Source: Nitrospira sp.
GTDB taxonomy: Bacteria > Nitrospirota > Nitrospiria > Nitrospirales > Nitrospiraceae
NCBI GenBank assembly: GCA_031315995.1
Contig: JALDRG010000002.1
Coordinates: 124,001-188,000, forward strand
Direction of reading: 5' to 3'
DNA length: 64,000 nucleotides
Part shown: piece after piece, positions 53,081 to 61,386 of the stretch
Layout: each line of letters begins with the position of its first letter
How positions within the stretch are numbered: position 1 is the first letter of the stretch
Translations under genes and position numbers: made by a program
The notes under the pieces: model-generated
Seen by the model: only the letters and a program-made list of their open reading frames with translations
Database searches by the model: none
Told to the model about the DNA's origin: nothing

Positions 53081-54511
53081 TCAAGGTCGGCGCAGGTTCA
53101 TGACCAACAACTTGGGCTCAGTCATGTCCTCGATCGCATAGCGAAGACCTTCCCGTCCGATCCCCGAATCCTTCACGCCACCATAGGGCATGTGGTCTGC
53201 CCGGAATGTGGGAATCTCGTTCGCCAAGACCGCGCCGACCTCCAACTGCTCGAATGCCTGGAAAATTCGTCCGATGTTGTTGGTGAAGATTCCCGCCTGC
53301 AAACCGTAGTCTGACTCATTCACGGCGTTCATCACCGCCTCGAACTCACAATACGGGGTGATCGTCACGAGCGGACCGAAGACTTCCTGACAGGACACCT
53401 GCATGCTGGCATTCACGTGGGACAAGACCGTCGGGCGCACGACCGATCCTACCCGCGTTCCGCCCGACAGCAGGTGGGCGCCCTGCGCCACGGCTTCCCT
53501 GATCCAGCCTTCGACTCGCTGCGCCGCGCCCGGGTCAATCAACGGACCCACGACCGTGCGTTCGTCGCATGGATCTCCGGTCTCCAACCGCTGCACGCAC
53601 GCCACGAGCTGCTCGGTGAACGCCGCGGCGACCGACTCGTGCACGAAGATCCGTTGCACCGAAATACACGTCTGGCCGGCATAGCTGAATCCGCCGGTCA
53701 CGCAACGCTGCGCCACGTAATCCAGATCGGCATCGGGCTCGATCACGACGGCGGCGTTCCCACCCAATTCGAGCACCACCTTCTTCTTGCCGCACTTGGC
53801 TTTCAACATCCATCCCACGGGCGCGCTGCCGGTAAAGCTCAATAACTTGAACCGGGCATCGACGACCAGCTGCTCCGCCACCCGGTTATCGCAGGGCAGC
53901 ACGTTGAGCCCGCCCGGCGGGACGCCAGCCTCCAGGAGCAGATCACCGAGCAGGAGCGCCGTCAGGGGAGTCTGCGGGGCCGGTTTGATCAGAATGGAGT
54001 TGCCCGAGGCCAAGGCGGGAGCCACCTTATGGACGACGAGATTGAGCGGGAAGTTGAAGGGGGTAATGCCGAGAATGGGCCCGATGGGAAACCGCCGCGT
54101 CACCCCCCAGTACGATTCCATCCCGGGCGACCAATCCAGCGGCACCACCTCTCCACCGATTCGTTTGGCTTCCTCTCCGGCGATCGAGAGGGTCTGAATG
54201 GCACGACCGACTTCTCGGCGTGAGTCGGTCAGAGGCTTGCCGGCCTCAGCCATCATGGTGCGCGCAAACTCCTCCTGTCTTGCCTGAAGCGCCTGAGCCG
54301 CTTTCTGAAGCATGGTCGATCGCGCGTAGCCCGACAAGCGGCGCATCGCCGCCGCGCCATCGACGGAAGACTGCACCGCCGCCTCCGCCTCAGCCGGACC
54401 GGCCTGACAGACATGGGCAATCGTCTCACCTGTATAGGGATTTCGTACGGGAGCAGCCGTGGTGGCGTGACACCACCGGCCGCCGATCAGAAATGGACGT
54501 CCATCTTCCAA
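53081..54511 (-). CDS. NAD(P)-dependent aldehyde dehydrogenase
   Basis: 476 residues, ALDH superfamily. Motifs in order: GITPFNFPLNLVVHK, ILIKPAPQTP, LLSFTGSAPVGW, VVLELGGNAAVV with catalytic Glu, GQTCISVQR with catalytic Cys, EVFGPLVTITPY, and PYGGVKDSGIGREG. The sequence is of the lactaldehyde/succinate-semialdehyde/non-phosphorylating GAPDH-like group; next to arginine-putrescine genes, an aminobutyraldehyde-type substrate is possible but unproven. The start at 54511 is 29 bases downstream of the zinc-ribbon gene. Confidence 0.92.
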   Translation of the reverse strand: MEDGRPFLIGGRWCHATTAAPVRNPYTGETIAHVCQAGPAEAEAAVQSSVDGAAAMRRLSGYARSTMLQKAAQALQARQEEFARTMMAEAGKPLTDSRREVGRAIQTLSIAGEEAKRIGGEVVPLDWSPGMESYWGVTRRFPIGPILGITPFNFPLNLVVHKVAPALASGNSILIKPAPQTPLTALLLGDLLLEAGVPPGGLNVLPCDNRVAEQLVVDARFKLLSFTGSAPVGWMLKAKCGKKKVVLELGGNAAVVIEPDADLDYVAQRCVTGGFSYAGQTCISVQRIFVHESVAAAFTEQLVACVQRLETGDPCDERTVVGPLIDPGAAQRVEGWIREAVAQGAHLLSGGTRVGSVVRPTVLSHVNASMQVSCQEVFGPLVTITPYCEFEAVMNAVNESDYGLQAGIFTNNIGRIFQAFEQLEVGAVLANEIPTFRADHMPYGGVKDSGIGREGLRYAIEDMTEPKLLVMNLRRP

Positions 54512-54540
54512 CGGACCAACTCCAGGAGAGGAAGACTCGC

Positions 54541-54819
54541 TTACTGTACTGATTCCATCGGAGGGGCCGCGGGAGCCGCGGCACTGAGCGCCTCTTCAGC
54601 AGCCTGAGCCGCCACTGCCTTGGCGATCAAGTCTTCGGTTCCCCAATCTTGAACCGCCGCCAAGGTAAACGCCTCATAGGTCGAAACTCCATGACACGTC
54701 GGACAGGCCGGCATGGGAACCTTCCGGCAGAACGCCTCGCTCAAACAGGACATGCACACCCACACATCCGGCTCTCCATCCTTGGCAGGCACAGACCAAA
54801 AGGCTTGTTTCGACGCCAT
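54541..54819 (-). CDS. small zinc-ribbon/rubredoxin-like protein
   Basis: 92 residues with metal-binding cysteines at 22, 25, 31, 39 and 42 (VCMSCLSEAFC, PACPTC), then an Ala-rich helical tail. The spacing suits a zinc ribbon or rubredoxin-like knuckle. The ATG at 54819 has GAGG about nine bases upstream. It lies between a DsbA-like gene and the aldehyde dehydrogenase on the same strand. Function unknown. Confidence 0.7.
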   Translation of the reverse strand: MASKQAFWSVPAKDGEPDVWVCMSCLSEAFCRKVPMPACPTCHGVSTYEAFTLAAVQDWGTEDLIAKAVAAQAAEEALSAAAPAAPPMESVQ

Positions 54820-54891
54820 AGTGCAATTTCCTCTTTCCTGGCTAAACGATGATTCTCGTCACCATGCGGGCTTGCTTCCGCATGGAAGGCA

Positions 54892-55545
54892 TTATTTCTG
54901 CTTCGCCGCAGTCGGCGCGAGCAACTTTTCAATCTCTTCCTCGAAGGCTTCAAACGGGAAGGCGCCGGGAATCGCAATGGCAGGATTCTTGGTGGTCGGC
55001 TCCTGCGTCGTGCGCATCAGAAGGAAACCGGGCGTGCCGTGGAATCCCCAGGAGTTCGCTTCATCCCGGTCTCGAAAGATGGCCTGCACATGCGGGGCAT
55101 CCCGTAAACATTGCCGGAACTGTGATTGGTCGAGGCCGATGGCTTTGGCATGCTGCGTATAGCTATCCGCGTCCAACCGCCCGTCCGCGGCAAACAAGCG
55201 GTCATGCATCGGCCAATACGTGCCCTGGTCTCCGGCACAACGGGCCGCGAGGGCGGCCGTCACCCCAGGGCCCTGATCCGCGCGGGGATAGTCCTTGTAG
55301 AGAAACCGCACCTTGCCCGTCTCCACATAACGGGCCTGAATCTTTGGCCAGGTTTCTTTGAAAAACTTGAGGCAGTACCCGCAGGTGAAATCCGAATACT
55401 CAATGAGCGTCACGGGCGCATCCGCCTTGCCCCGCATACGATGATCGACCGCAGGAGCACTCGCAGCCACGGCCGCACCGGCGATCACCAGCAGCAGGAG
55501 GCACAGCATCCCATATCGCAACAGCCACGCCGTCACGGGGGTCAT
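54892..55545 (-). CDS. DsbA-family thiol oxidoreductase, membrane-anchored or secreted
   Basis: 217 residues: hydrophobic N-terminus (LCLLLLVIAGAAVAASA) as signal or anchor, then the thioredoxin fold with redox pair Cys55-Gly-Tyr-Cys58 (SDFTCGYCLKFF), helical insert, and the cis-Pro loop GFHGTPGFLLM. It resembles the BdbD/DsbA-like group with HR(M/F)G...APVTLIEYSDF. The ATG overlaps the stop of the upstream deoxyhypusine-synthase-family gene by four bases (ATGA), so they are coupled, though a functional link is not evident. Confidence 0.9.
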   Translation of the reverse strand: MTPVTAWLLRYGMLCLLLLVIAGAAVAASAPAVDHRMRGKADAPVTLIEYSDFTCGYCLKFFKETWPKIQARYVETGKVRFLYKDYPRADQGPGVTAALAARCAGDQGTYWPMHDRLFAADGRLDADSYTQHAKAIGLDQSQFRQCLRDAPHVQAIFRDRDEANSWGFHGTPGFLLMRTTQEPTTKNPAIAIPGAFPFEAFEEEIEKLLAPTAAKQK

Positions 55546-56645
55546 GCCGAAACGCTCTTGGCGCGGTTGCGCTCTAACAGTCCTACCATGAGCAAGGGCC
55601 ACACCAGCGTCGCGTCGCTGAGCACTTCGGCGAAGCGCCCACCCTCGGCCGGCGGCACGAATTTGCCCCATGAGATACCTTCTTGATACGTACACCCGCT
55701 CAAACCACCCCAGTAATCCGGTTCGGGGCAGATCCGGACGCCATAGTGAAAGCGTGGCGGCTTGACGTTCAGGCCCAAACGGCTATTGCTTATTTCGATG
55801 TAGGGCGCCACCTGCTGCGCCCAATTGCGCGGCACCCCGCCGCCGATGGTGAAAATGCCGAGGCGTTGGGACCCTAGGATTTCTTCCGCATAGTGATTGA
55901 GATCGAGATAGGGGTTGAAGACGGGACAGGTTTCGTGAAGCGCGCGCAACACGGCAAGGTCTCCACCCTCCTTGATTCGGCTGCGAGCCTGATCGATATG
56001 CTTGCCCATGGCCCAGGTGCCGACATCCAGCCCCATCTCGGAATCGGTAAACGCTGGAATGTACACCGGCACATTTTTCAAGTAGGCGCTTTTCAGAATG
56101 CCAGGACCTTCAAATTCCTCGCTCAGCGTCTTCCCCAGCTCCCGGGTCAGGAGGTGTGAGGACAGCGGCTGATCGGAATTGATCCGCTTCAGCGTCAACG
56201 AGACCACATGCTCAACGTAGTTGAGGTTCGACTCCATTTCAAGGGTGTCATAGACGCGGTTGTATCCCTTCTGGAATAACTCCTCATCGCTATGAGAAGC
56301 GTCGTGACGATAGTGAAGCTTGCCGACCGATTCGCTCAAGCCGTGCGCCACCAGTGCGCCGGTCGAGACGATGGCGTGCACCATGCCGCGGTCGATCATC
56401 GTGCTGATGATTTTGCCCATCTTGGCAATGGTCATGGCGCCCGAGAGCGTCAGCACGACCTTACAGTCGGCATCATCGATCATGGCGGCGAGCGTGTCAT
56501 ACGCCTCCCCCAGACGCCGACCGCCGAACGCGGTCTTCCGCATCGCCTCTAACAATTCCGAAAAGGAACGAATCTTCTCGGGATCGAGAGGCTCGAGCGC
56601 CTCCAGACCATCCGTGGCACCGTCGTGAAACACCCGTCCCGCCAT
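55542..56645 (-). CDS. deoxyhypusine synthase family protein
   Basis: 367 residues. NAD-dependent aminobutyl-transfer enzyme family. The active-site Lys is Lys328 in GISWGKF, and the NAD fold shows VLTLSGAMT, VSTGALVAHG, YIPAFTDSEMGLDVG and GIFTIGGGVPRNWAQQ. Bacteria lack the eIF5A substrate; bacterial homologues make homospermidine or other polyamines from putrescine or spermidine. The agmatinase and arginine decarboxylase genes in the same strand run fit that. A good sigma-70 promoter lies upstream. True activity must be tested. Confidence 0.88.
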   Translation of the reverse strand: MAGRVFHDGATDGLEALEPLDPEKIRSFSELLEAMRKTAFGGRRLGEAYDTLAAMIDDADCKVVLTLSGAMTIAKMGKIISTMIDRGMVHAIVSTGALVAHGLSESVGKLHYRHDASHSDEELFQKGYNRVYDTLEMESNLNYVEHVVSLTLKRINSDQPLSSHLLTRELGKTLSEEFEGPGILKSAYLKNVPVYIPAFTDSEMGLDVGTWAMGKHIDQARSRIKEGGDLAVLRALHETCPVFNPYLDLNHYAEEILGSQRLGIFTIGGGVPRNWAQQVAPYIEISNSRLGLNVKPPRFHYGVRICPEPDYWGGLSGCTYQEGISWGKFVPPAEGGRFAEVLSDATLVWPLLMVGLLERNRAKSVSA

Positions 56646-56691
56646 GATGAGAGCCTCCCGAAAAAATCAACCTTCCGATCGAGCAGCTCAT

Positions 56692-56721
56692 TTTATACAC
56701 AACCGACCGTCGCGGGGTCAA
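56692..56721 (-). promoter_or_regulatory. sigma-70 promoter for the deoxyhypusine-synthase-family gene
   Basis: Minus strand: TTGACC (56721-56716), 18 bases, TATAAA (56697-56692). Predicted start near 56685, 40 bases before the ATG. Confidence 0.6.
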
Positions 56722-56866
56722 TTGAAGCACCGATCGGCCGTGTCGACGCGACCCGCCGTTCATCACACGTGACGCATGCTGAGCGCTCTTCTCGGCGACC
56801 TCGGATAGTAGAGTAAGTCTGCTGGAAGGACCGGGACAGGAAGGAGGCTGCAGATGGAACGAACAG

Positions 56867-57619
56867 TCAGCTACGAACGCCGCTGACCAGCGTCAGCACC
56901 ATGGCCGTGAGATACATGAGACTGATACCGGCAAACATGCCCGCCGCCACCTGTACCCGACGCGTCGCCGTGTACGATACCACCGTCAGCGAGAGCACCA
57001 CATAGAGCAGCGAGCCTGCGGCCAGGGCGTAACAGCCGATTGCGACGTAGGAAGACACTCCCTGCCCGCTGAGGAACGTCCCGACACAGGTCGGCACCCC
57101 GGCGATCAGACCCAGCAGAAAGACGTCGCACCAGGAGATCGGCGTTTTCCCGGCCGCCCCTACAATGCCGAACCCCTCGGTGCCATTGTGCAAACCAAAG
57201 CCGGCTACCAGCAATGCGCTGAGCGTATACTGGCCACCGGCGTAACTGGCACCGATCGCGAGCCCCTCGCCGAGATTGTGTAACCCCATCCCCACCGCAA
57301 TCATATAAGGCAGTGACAGGACGCGGCTTCCTGAGCGCCCGCCGAAAACCTGGCTGGACTCCAACGCGACCAAACCGACAAAGCTCACTCCGAGGCTGCC
57401 CAGAAAGACCACCCATGAGACCAGATCACGAGCGCCGGTCAGCTCGGTCGCCTCATGCATGAGATCAAAAAAGAGATACACGATCACCCCGGTCGCGACG
57501 CCGATCAGCCCGCCCTCCCAAGTCCTCGGCAACACTTTCCCAAGGAACAAGGCCGCCAGAATCCCAAGGTAGACAGGCATGACACCGGCAATCGCGCCCA
57601 GTCCGATCAAATCCAACAT
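56867..57619 (-). CDS. ZIP-family metal transporter
   Basis: 250 residues with eight membrane helices. Helix IV carries GLHNLGEGLAIGASYA and helix V GLHNGTEGFGIVG, the paired metal-binding motifs of ZIP zinc/iron/manganese transporters. The His-rich cytoplasmic loop of many members is short here. It imports divalent metal into the cytoplasm. The start is the ATG at 57619; the upstream 114 bases separate it from the GT4-like gene on the same strand. Confidence 0.92.
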   Translation of the reverse strand: MLDLIGLGAIAGVMPVYLGILAALFLGKVLPRTWEGGLIGVATGVIVYLFFDLMHEATELTGARDLVSWVVFLGSLGVSFVGLVALESSQVFGGRSGSRVLSLPYMIAVGMGLHNLGEGLAIGASYAGGQYTLSALLVAGFGLHNGTEGFGIVGAAGKTPISWCDVFLLGLIAGVPTCVGTFLSGQGVSSYVAIGCYALAAGSLLYVVLSLTVVSYTATRRVQVAAGMFAGISLMYLTAMVLTLVSGVRS

Positions 57620-57733
57620 GCCACACTTTTATCAGACCGACCGGCGGAGAAGAAAGTTCTTTGTCACGGACGTCGCGCCCGCGATAAGAGAACGCCCTCC
57701 GGAGATCGACGCGGCGAGACCGGCGCAGGGGCA

Positions 57734-58378
57734 TCAGAGACGACTCTCTGCGCCTTGGAGAGAATAGAGCGGCTGAACCGGCTGTCGACGGGCAATCGTC
57801 GACGTCACAATTCGGTCGTAGACCGCCGTGTAGGCCATTGCCGTCTCAACGAGCGCATCCAATGTCTCCTCGAATCGCCCATCCTGCTGCGGGGGAAGGC
57901 GCCAAGGGATGACAGCCTGCCAGTTGAGTTCGGGACATTGCCGGACCTGCTCGGAGGACGTCGCCACCAGGGCCAGTTCCTTGAACTCCCGATAGAGCCT
58001 GAGGACTTCCGGCGCATCCAAGGAGCCATATACCGTCGCCACAATGGGGAACGGGCTTCGGCGCATCAACGGAAACGCCGTGAATCCCGCATGTACGTGG
58101 ATCAGATCGAACGGGGAGGCCGTGGACAGCGCCTTTTCCACCGCGAGCAACGACAATGCTTCCGAAAGGTGACGTTTGGGAGCAGCATAATGCCGAAGCG
58201 CCAGCGGAGCGACCGACACCAACGCCCCCGATACCCTACTGTCTCCGCTCGCGAACACCGTGACATCATGACCGAATCGGATCAAGCCCTTCGTCAGGAA
58301 TGCGACGCCGCGGGCTTCCTGACCTTCACTCTCGATCGACACTTCTTCTACACACGGACTGACATGAGCAATGCGCAT
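57734..58378 (-). CDS. GT4-type glycosyltransferase N-terminal domain only
   Basis: 214 residues matching the N-terminal (acceptor) half of family 4 glycosyltransferases: MRIAHVSPCVEEV, GVAFLTKGLIRFGHDVTVFASGDS, FDLIHVHAGFTAFPLMRR and IVATVYGSLD. The C-terminal donor-binding Rossmann domain with its EX7E motif, about 170 further residues, is absent; instead the protein ends in a short helical tail. A ribosome site (AAGGGAG) precedes the ATG. No donor-domain sequence is seen downstream, so this is either truncated or a stand-alone domain. Confidence 0.8.
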   Translation of the reverse strand: MRIAHVSPCVEEVSIESEGQEARGVAFLTKGLIRFGHDVTVFASGDSRVSGALVSVAPLALRHYAAPKRHLSEALSLLAVEKALSTASPFDLIHVHAGFTAFPLMRRSPFPIVATVYGSLDAPEVLRLYREFKELALVATSSEQVRQCPELNWQAVIPWRLPPQQDGRFEETLDALVETAMAYTAVYDRIVTSTIARRQPVQPLYSLQGAESRL

Positions 58379-58831
58379 ACGCTTCTCCCTTTTCTTGTTC
58401 CTCGATCACCCGGATCGTTCCCTCGCTCAGGGCAAGGTCCTCTCCCCGCGGAACTCAATCAAAGCGTGCTCACAGAGAACCAGCTCGGCCGGTTTAATCG
58501 AGCGCGGCCGGATCGACACCGTGACGGCTGTGGTTGAGGCTGCCCGTGCACCATCTGACGGTTCCTGACGGTTCGACACAACCGTACGGACAGGCAAAGC
58601 AGAAGACCCGCACCTCACATCATGAGGGGAGATGGTACGACGGCAACATGAAAATTCGCTGAAGACTGTATGAAAATTTGATGAGCGTGAGGCGAGACAT
58701 AGAGAGTCAGCGGCACTCGAGTGGGCGTCAGCAGCCCGACGGCTCAGACAAGGGTTCTGTGCGCGAGACCTGACCTTGTTCCGCAGCCTACGAATGATGG
58801 AGAAGAATGTCTAGAGGAACACTGCGCGGGA
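58379..58831. other. 453-bp intergenic region
   Basis: No gene recognised between two minus-strand genes. It contains two adjacent perfect copies of a decamer, CTGACGGTTC, at 58555-58564 and 58565-58574, and a short A/T-rich stretch with repeated ATGAAAATT (about 58647 and 58670). Confidence 0.5.
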
Positions 58832-59077
58832 TCAGACCGCTCGTGACTTGCGACCTGTCGACTGACAACTTTCGCACCGCGTCTGAAACCACCACGCGGC
58901 GTCAGGACTGAGGCCTTGCGCTTGCAGCACGGCCGATTCATCCTGCCAAGGCTCCTGAGCCGCCCCATGCGGACCGGCAACCTTCACCCGATCACACACC
59001 CGACAGCGGAATAATACCGGGCGACCGAAGAATCGCTCTGATCCCTCTCCTGCCTTCTCCTGGCCGCCCGTGCGCAT
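58832..59077 (-). CDS. small zinc-ribbon protein
   Basis: 81 residues with two Cys pairs, Cys25-x2-Cys28 (FRCRVCDRV) and Cys68-x2-Cys71 (RCESC), spaced as in a zinc ribbon, and an internal AWWFQTR. The ATG at 59077 has GGGAGG five bases upstream, which supports a real gene. Function unknown; neighbours do not suggest one. Confidence 0.62.
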   Translation of the reverse strand: MRTGGQEKAGEGSERFFGRPVLFRCRVCDRVKVAGPHGAAQEPWQDESAVLQAQGLSPDAAWWFQTRCESCQSTGRKSRAV

Positions 59078-59235
59078 ACACCCTCCCGCCGTGATTGCCG
59101 AGCCTGCCCACCCCTTATAAGACAGTTCGGCACCCTGCGGAACTCGTAAGGCCTGACAGTATCGGACGGAAGATTACGAGGGGTAGACGCGTGAGGGCAC
59201 CAGCGGGAAAACCTTTGGGGATTACATAGGAGAGG

Positions 59236-59880
59236 TCAAGAGGGAGCCAAAATCCCGTGTGTTAGTGCATATTTGATCAGCTCGGCCGTGGTACGCAGGT
59301 TCAGCTGCTCCATGATCTGCGCCTTGTGAAACTCCACGGTTCTGGTCGAAATCTTGAGGCGGATTGCGATGTCCTTCACCGTTCGCCCTTCCGCCAGCAA
59401 CTGCAACACCTCGCGCTGACGAAAGGTCAGCGATTTCTTCTGGTGCGGCTGACCCGGTGCGGCCGTGAGCAGCACCTCCAGCAAATCTTTCGCGATCAAC
59501 GGCGTGATGTAGGTATGCCCGGCCCACACAGCTCGAATCGCTTGCTCCAGTTCGTCGACCGCCGATCGCTTCAGGACATACCCCGACGCTCCGGCTTCGA
59601 AAGCGGATCGGACATAATCTGCATCGGCATGCATGGTGACAAAAATCACCTTGATCGACGGGTGGGCTTTCTTGAGCTGCGTAGCCGCATCGATACCGTT
59701 CAGTAAGGGCATCGACACGTCGAGGATCACGATATCGGGCTGTACTCGCTGCGCCGCCTCCAGGAGCGCCCGCCCGTCCTCAACCATCCCCACCAGGTCG
59801 CATTGATCGTCGAGGATGCGGCGGAAGCCTTCGAGCACTAAGGAATGATCGTCGGCCAACAACACCCGTGGCTTAGACAT
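59236..59880 (-). CDS. NarL/FixJ-type response regulator
   Basis: 214 residues. Receiver with phospho-acceptor Asp54 (VILDVSMP), acidic pair in LLADDHS, and Lys in YVLKRS; LuxR-type HTH at the end (LTFRQREVLQLLAEGRTVKDIAIRLKISTRTVEFHKAQIMEQL). The ATG at 59880 follows GAGG and overlaps the end of the kinase gene by eight bases, forming a coupled two-component pair. It acts as a DNA-binding activator or repressor; targets unknown. Confidence 0.95.
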   Translation of the reverse strand: MSKPRVLLADDHSLVLEGFRRILDDQCDLVGMVEDGRALLEAAQRVQPDIVILDVSMPLLNGIDAATQLKKAHPSIKVIFVTMHADADYVRSAFEAGASGYVLKRSAVDELEQAIRAVWAGHTYITPLIAKDLLEVLLTAAPGQPHQKKSLTFRQREVLQLLAEGRTVKDIAIRLKISTRTVEFHKAQIMEQLNLRTTAELIKYALTHGILAPS

Positions 59881-61039
59881 GCGCGCGTCCTCCCAGCGGC
59901 ACATCGACCTCGATATACGTCCCGTGCCCCGGCGCCGTCGTGACCTCCAATGTGCCTTGCACCAACCGCACCCGCTCTTTCATGCTGAGCAACCCCAACC
60001 GTCCACGCATCAGTGACGCCTGCATCGAATCGAACCCGACCCCATTGTCCCGAACCGAGAGAGTAACGCTCCCTTCATCGCAAATCAATTCCACTTCAAC
60101 CTCAGAGGCCTGGGCGTGACGGGCTATGTTGTTGAGACTCTCCTGCGCAATCCGATAGATGCAGGTGGCCAGATCGGACGGAACCGGATTCACCGGATCA
60201 TGATGGACATACACCGCGTGAACCCCGGTGCTGGCCGAAAAGTCATCCACCAACCGGCGAACGGCTTTGATGAGCCCAAGATCGTCCAGAATCGACGGAT
60301 GAAATCGATAGGCCATCTGCCGGACATCGTCCGACACCGCAGTCAAACGACCCGTGATCGAACGCACCATGCTGATGATGGAGGCTACATCTCCCGTTTC
60401 GCCCTTTTCGATCCGTCGCAGGTCCATCGCCAGCATGGCCAATCGTTGGTTCACGTCATCATGCAAATCACGCGCGATGCGGCGGCGTTCCTCTTCTTGA
60501 GCCGTCAGCAGTTGACCAGCCAGCGCCCGGAGTTCTTCGCGACTGCCCCGTAACTCCTCCTGACTCACCTTCAAGGACGTCTCGCTCTCTCTGAGCGACC
60601 GTTCCGTCTCCATTCGTTCGTCGATCTCCTCGACCAGCGCCTGGTTCACCAATGCTAGTTCACGCGTACGCTCATCGACCCGAACCTCGAGCTCGTTGTG
60701 AGCATTACGGAGCGCCTCTTCGATTCTCCGACGCTGCATCGAATACACGACAGGAAACCAGATCGCCGTCAGACTAAAGAACCGATTGCTGAGTCCCATC
60801 CAGAGCGGAACATTTTGCAGCGTGACCCCCAGAAAGACATCGGAGAGGGCCAAGATCGAACACGTCCCCGCCACCAGCAGGGGAACCTTGCGATCCGGTA
60901 ACGCTAAGGACAGCACCACGAGGCCTCCATACAGCACCCCGTTGCCGATGCCGAGTGGAAGATAGAGATCAAGGGTGTACAAACCGATTCCGAGGACGAT
61001 GATGGTCAGAAGCAACAGTCTGTGGGAGGGCTGGGGCAT
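59873..61039 (-). CDS. NarX/DegS-type (HisKA_3) sensor histidine kinase
   Basis: 388 residues. Three to four N-terminal membrane helices (about 8-95, LYTLDLYLPLGIGNGVLYGGLVVLSLALPDR), a coiled coil (110-175), the HisKA_3 phospho-His in ARDLHDDVNQRLAML, and an HATPase domain with ESLNNIARHA, RDNGVGFD and GRLGLLSMKERV. No dedicated extracellular sensor domain; sensing is probably membrane-based. The ATG at 61039 is taken as start. Partner is the LuxR-type regulator overlapping downstream. Confidence 0.93.
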   Translation of the reverse strand: MPQPSHRLLLLTIIVLGIGLYTLDLYLPLGIGNGVLYGGLVVLSLALPDRKVPLLVAGTCSILALSDVFLGVTLQNVPLWMGLSNRFFSLTAIWFPVVYSMQRRRIEEALRNAHNELEVRVDERTRELALVNQALVEEIDERMETERSLRESETSLKVSQEELRGSREELRALAGQLLTAQEEERRRIARDLHDDVNQRLAMLAMDLRRIEKGETGDVASIISMVRSITGRLTAVSDDVRQMAYRFHPSILDDLGLIKAVRRLVDDFSASTGVHAVYVHHDPVNPVPSDLATCIYRIAQESLNNIARHAQASEVEVELICDEGSVTLSVRDNGVGFDSMQASLMRGRLGLLSMKERVRLVQGTLEVTTAPGHGTYIEVDVPLGGRAHV

Positions 61040-61386
61040 GGAGGAGCGATTATCCTCCCTTCTCCCCAGAGGCTTCAAGCCGGTTCCTTGACAGTGCAGT
61101 CTCTCGCCAGTCGATCATCCCTCCGATCCCAACCAGACCACTCTCACAGTCCGGGCCGGCCGGACACGCACTCCCTCGCCGACAAGACGAGACCTCGCGC
61201 TCGCACCGAGACAGAGTCCGCGCCGCGAGCACGTTTGCACCTGATAATCAATGGACAAACATCCACCTGTCCGGCATAATGCCGCAACGGTTCTTCACAG
61301 TTGTTCCTATCGACTTCCACGTATTCATTCCATGATTCACACACCGTTGCACTCGCCAGTGACCTTCCTCTGAGGCCACCTATTCT
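61040..61386. other. 347-bp divergent intergenic region
   Basis: Between the HisKA_3 kinase (minus) and the antiporter (plus). The frame of the kinase stays open a little further upstream, but no gene, hairpin or convincing promoter pair is recognised. Confidence 0.5.
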
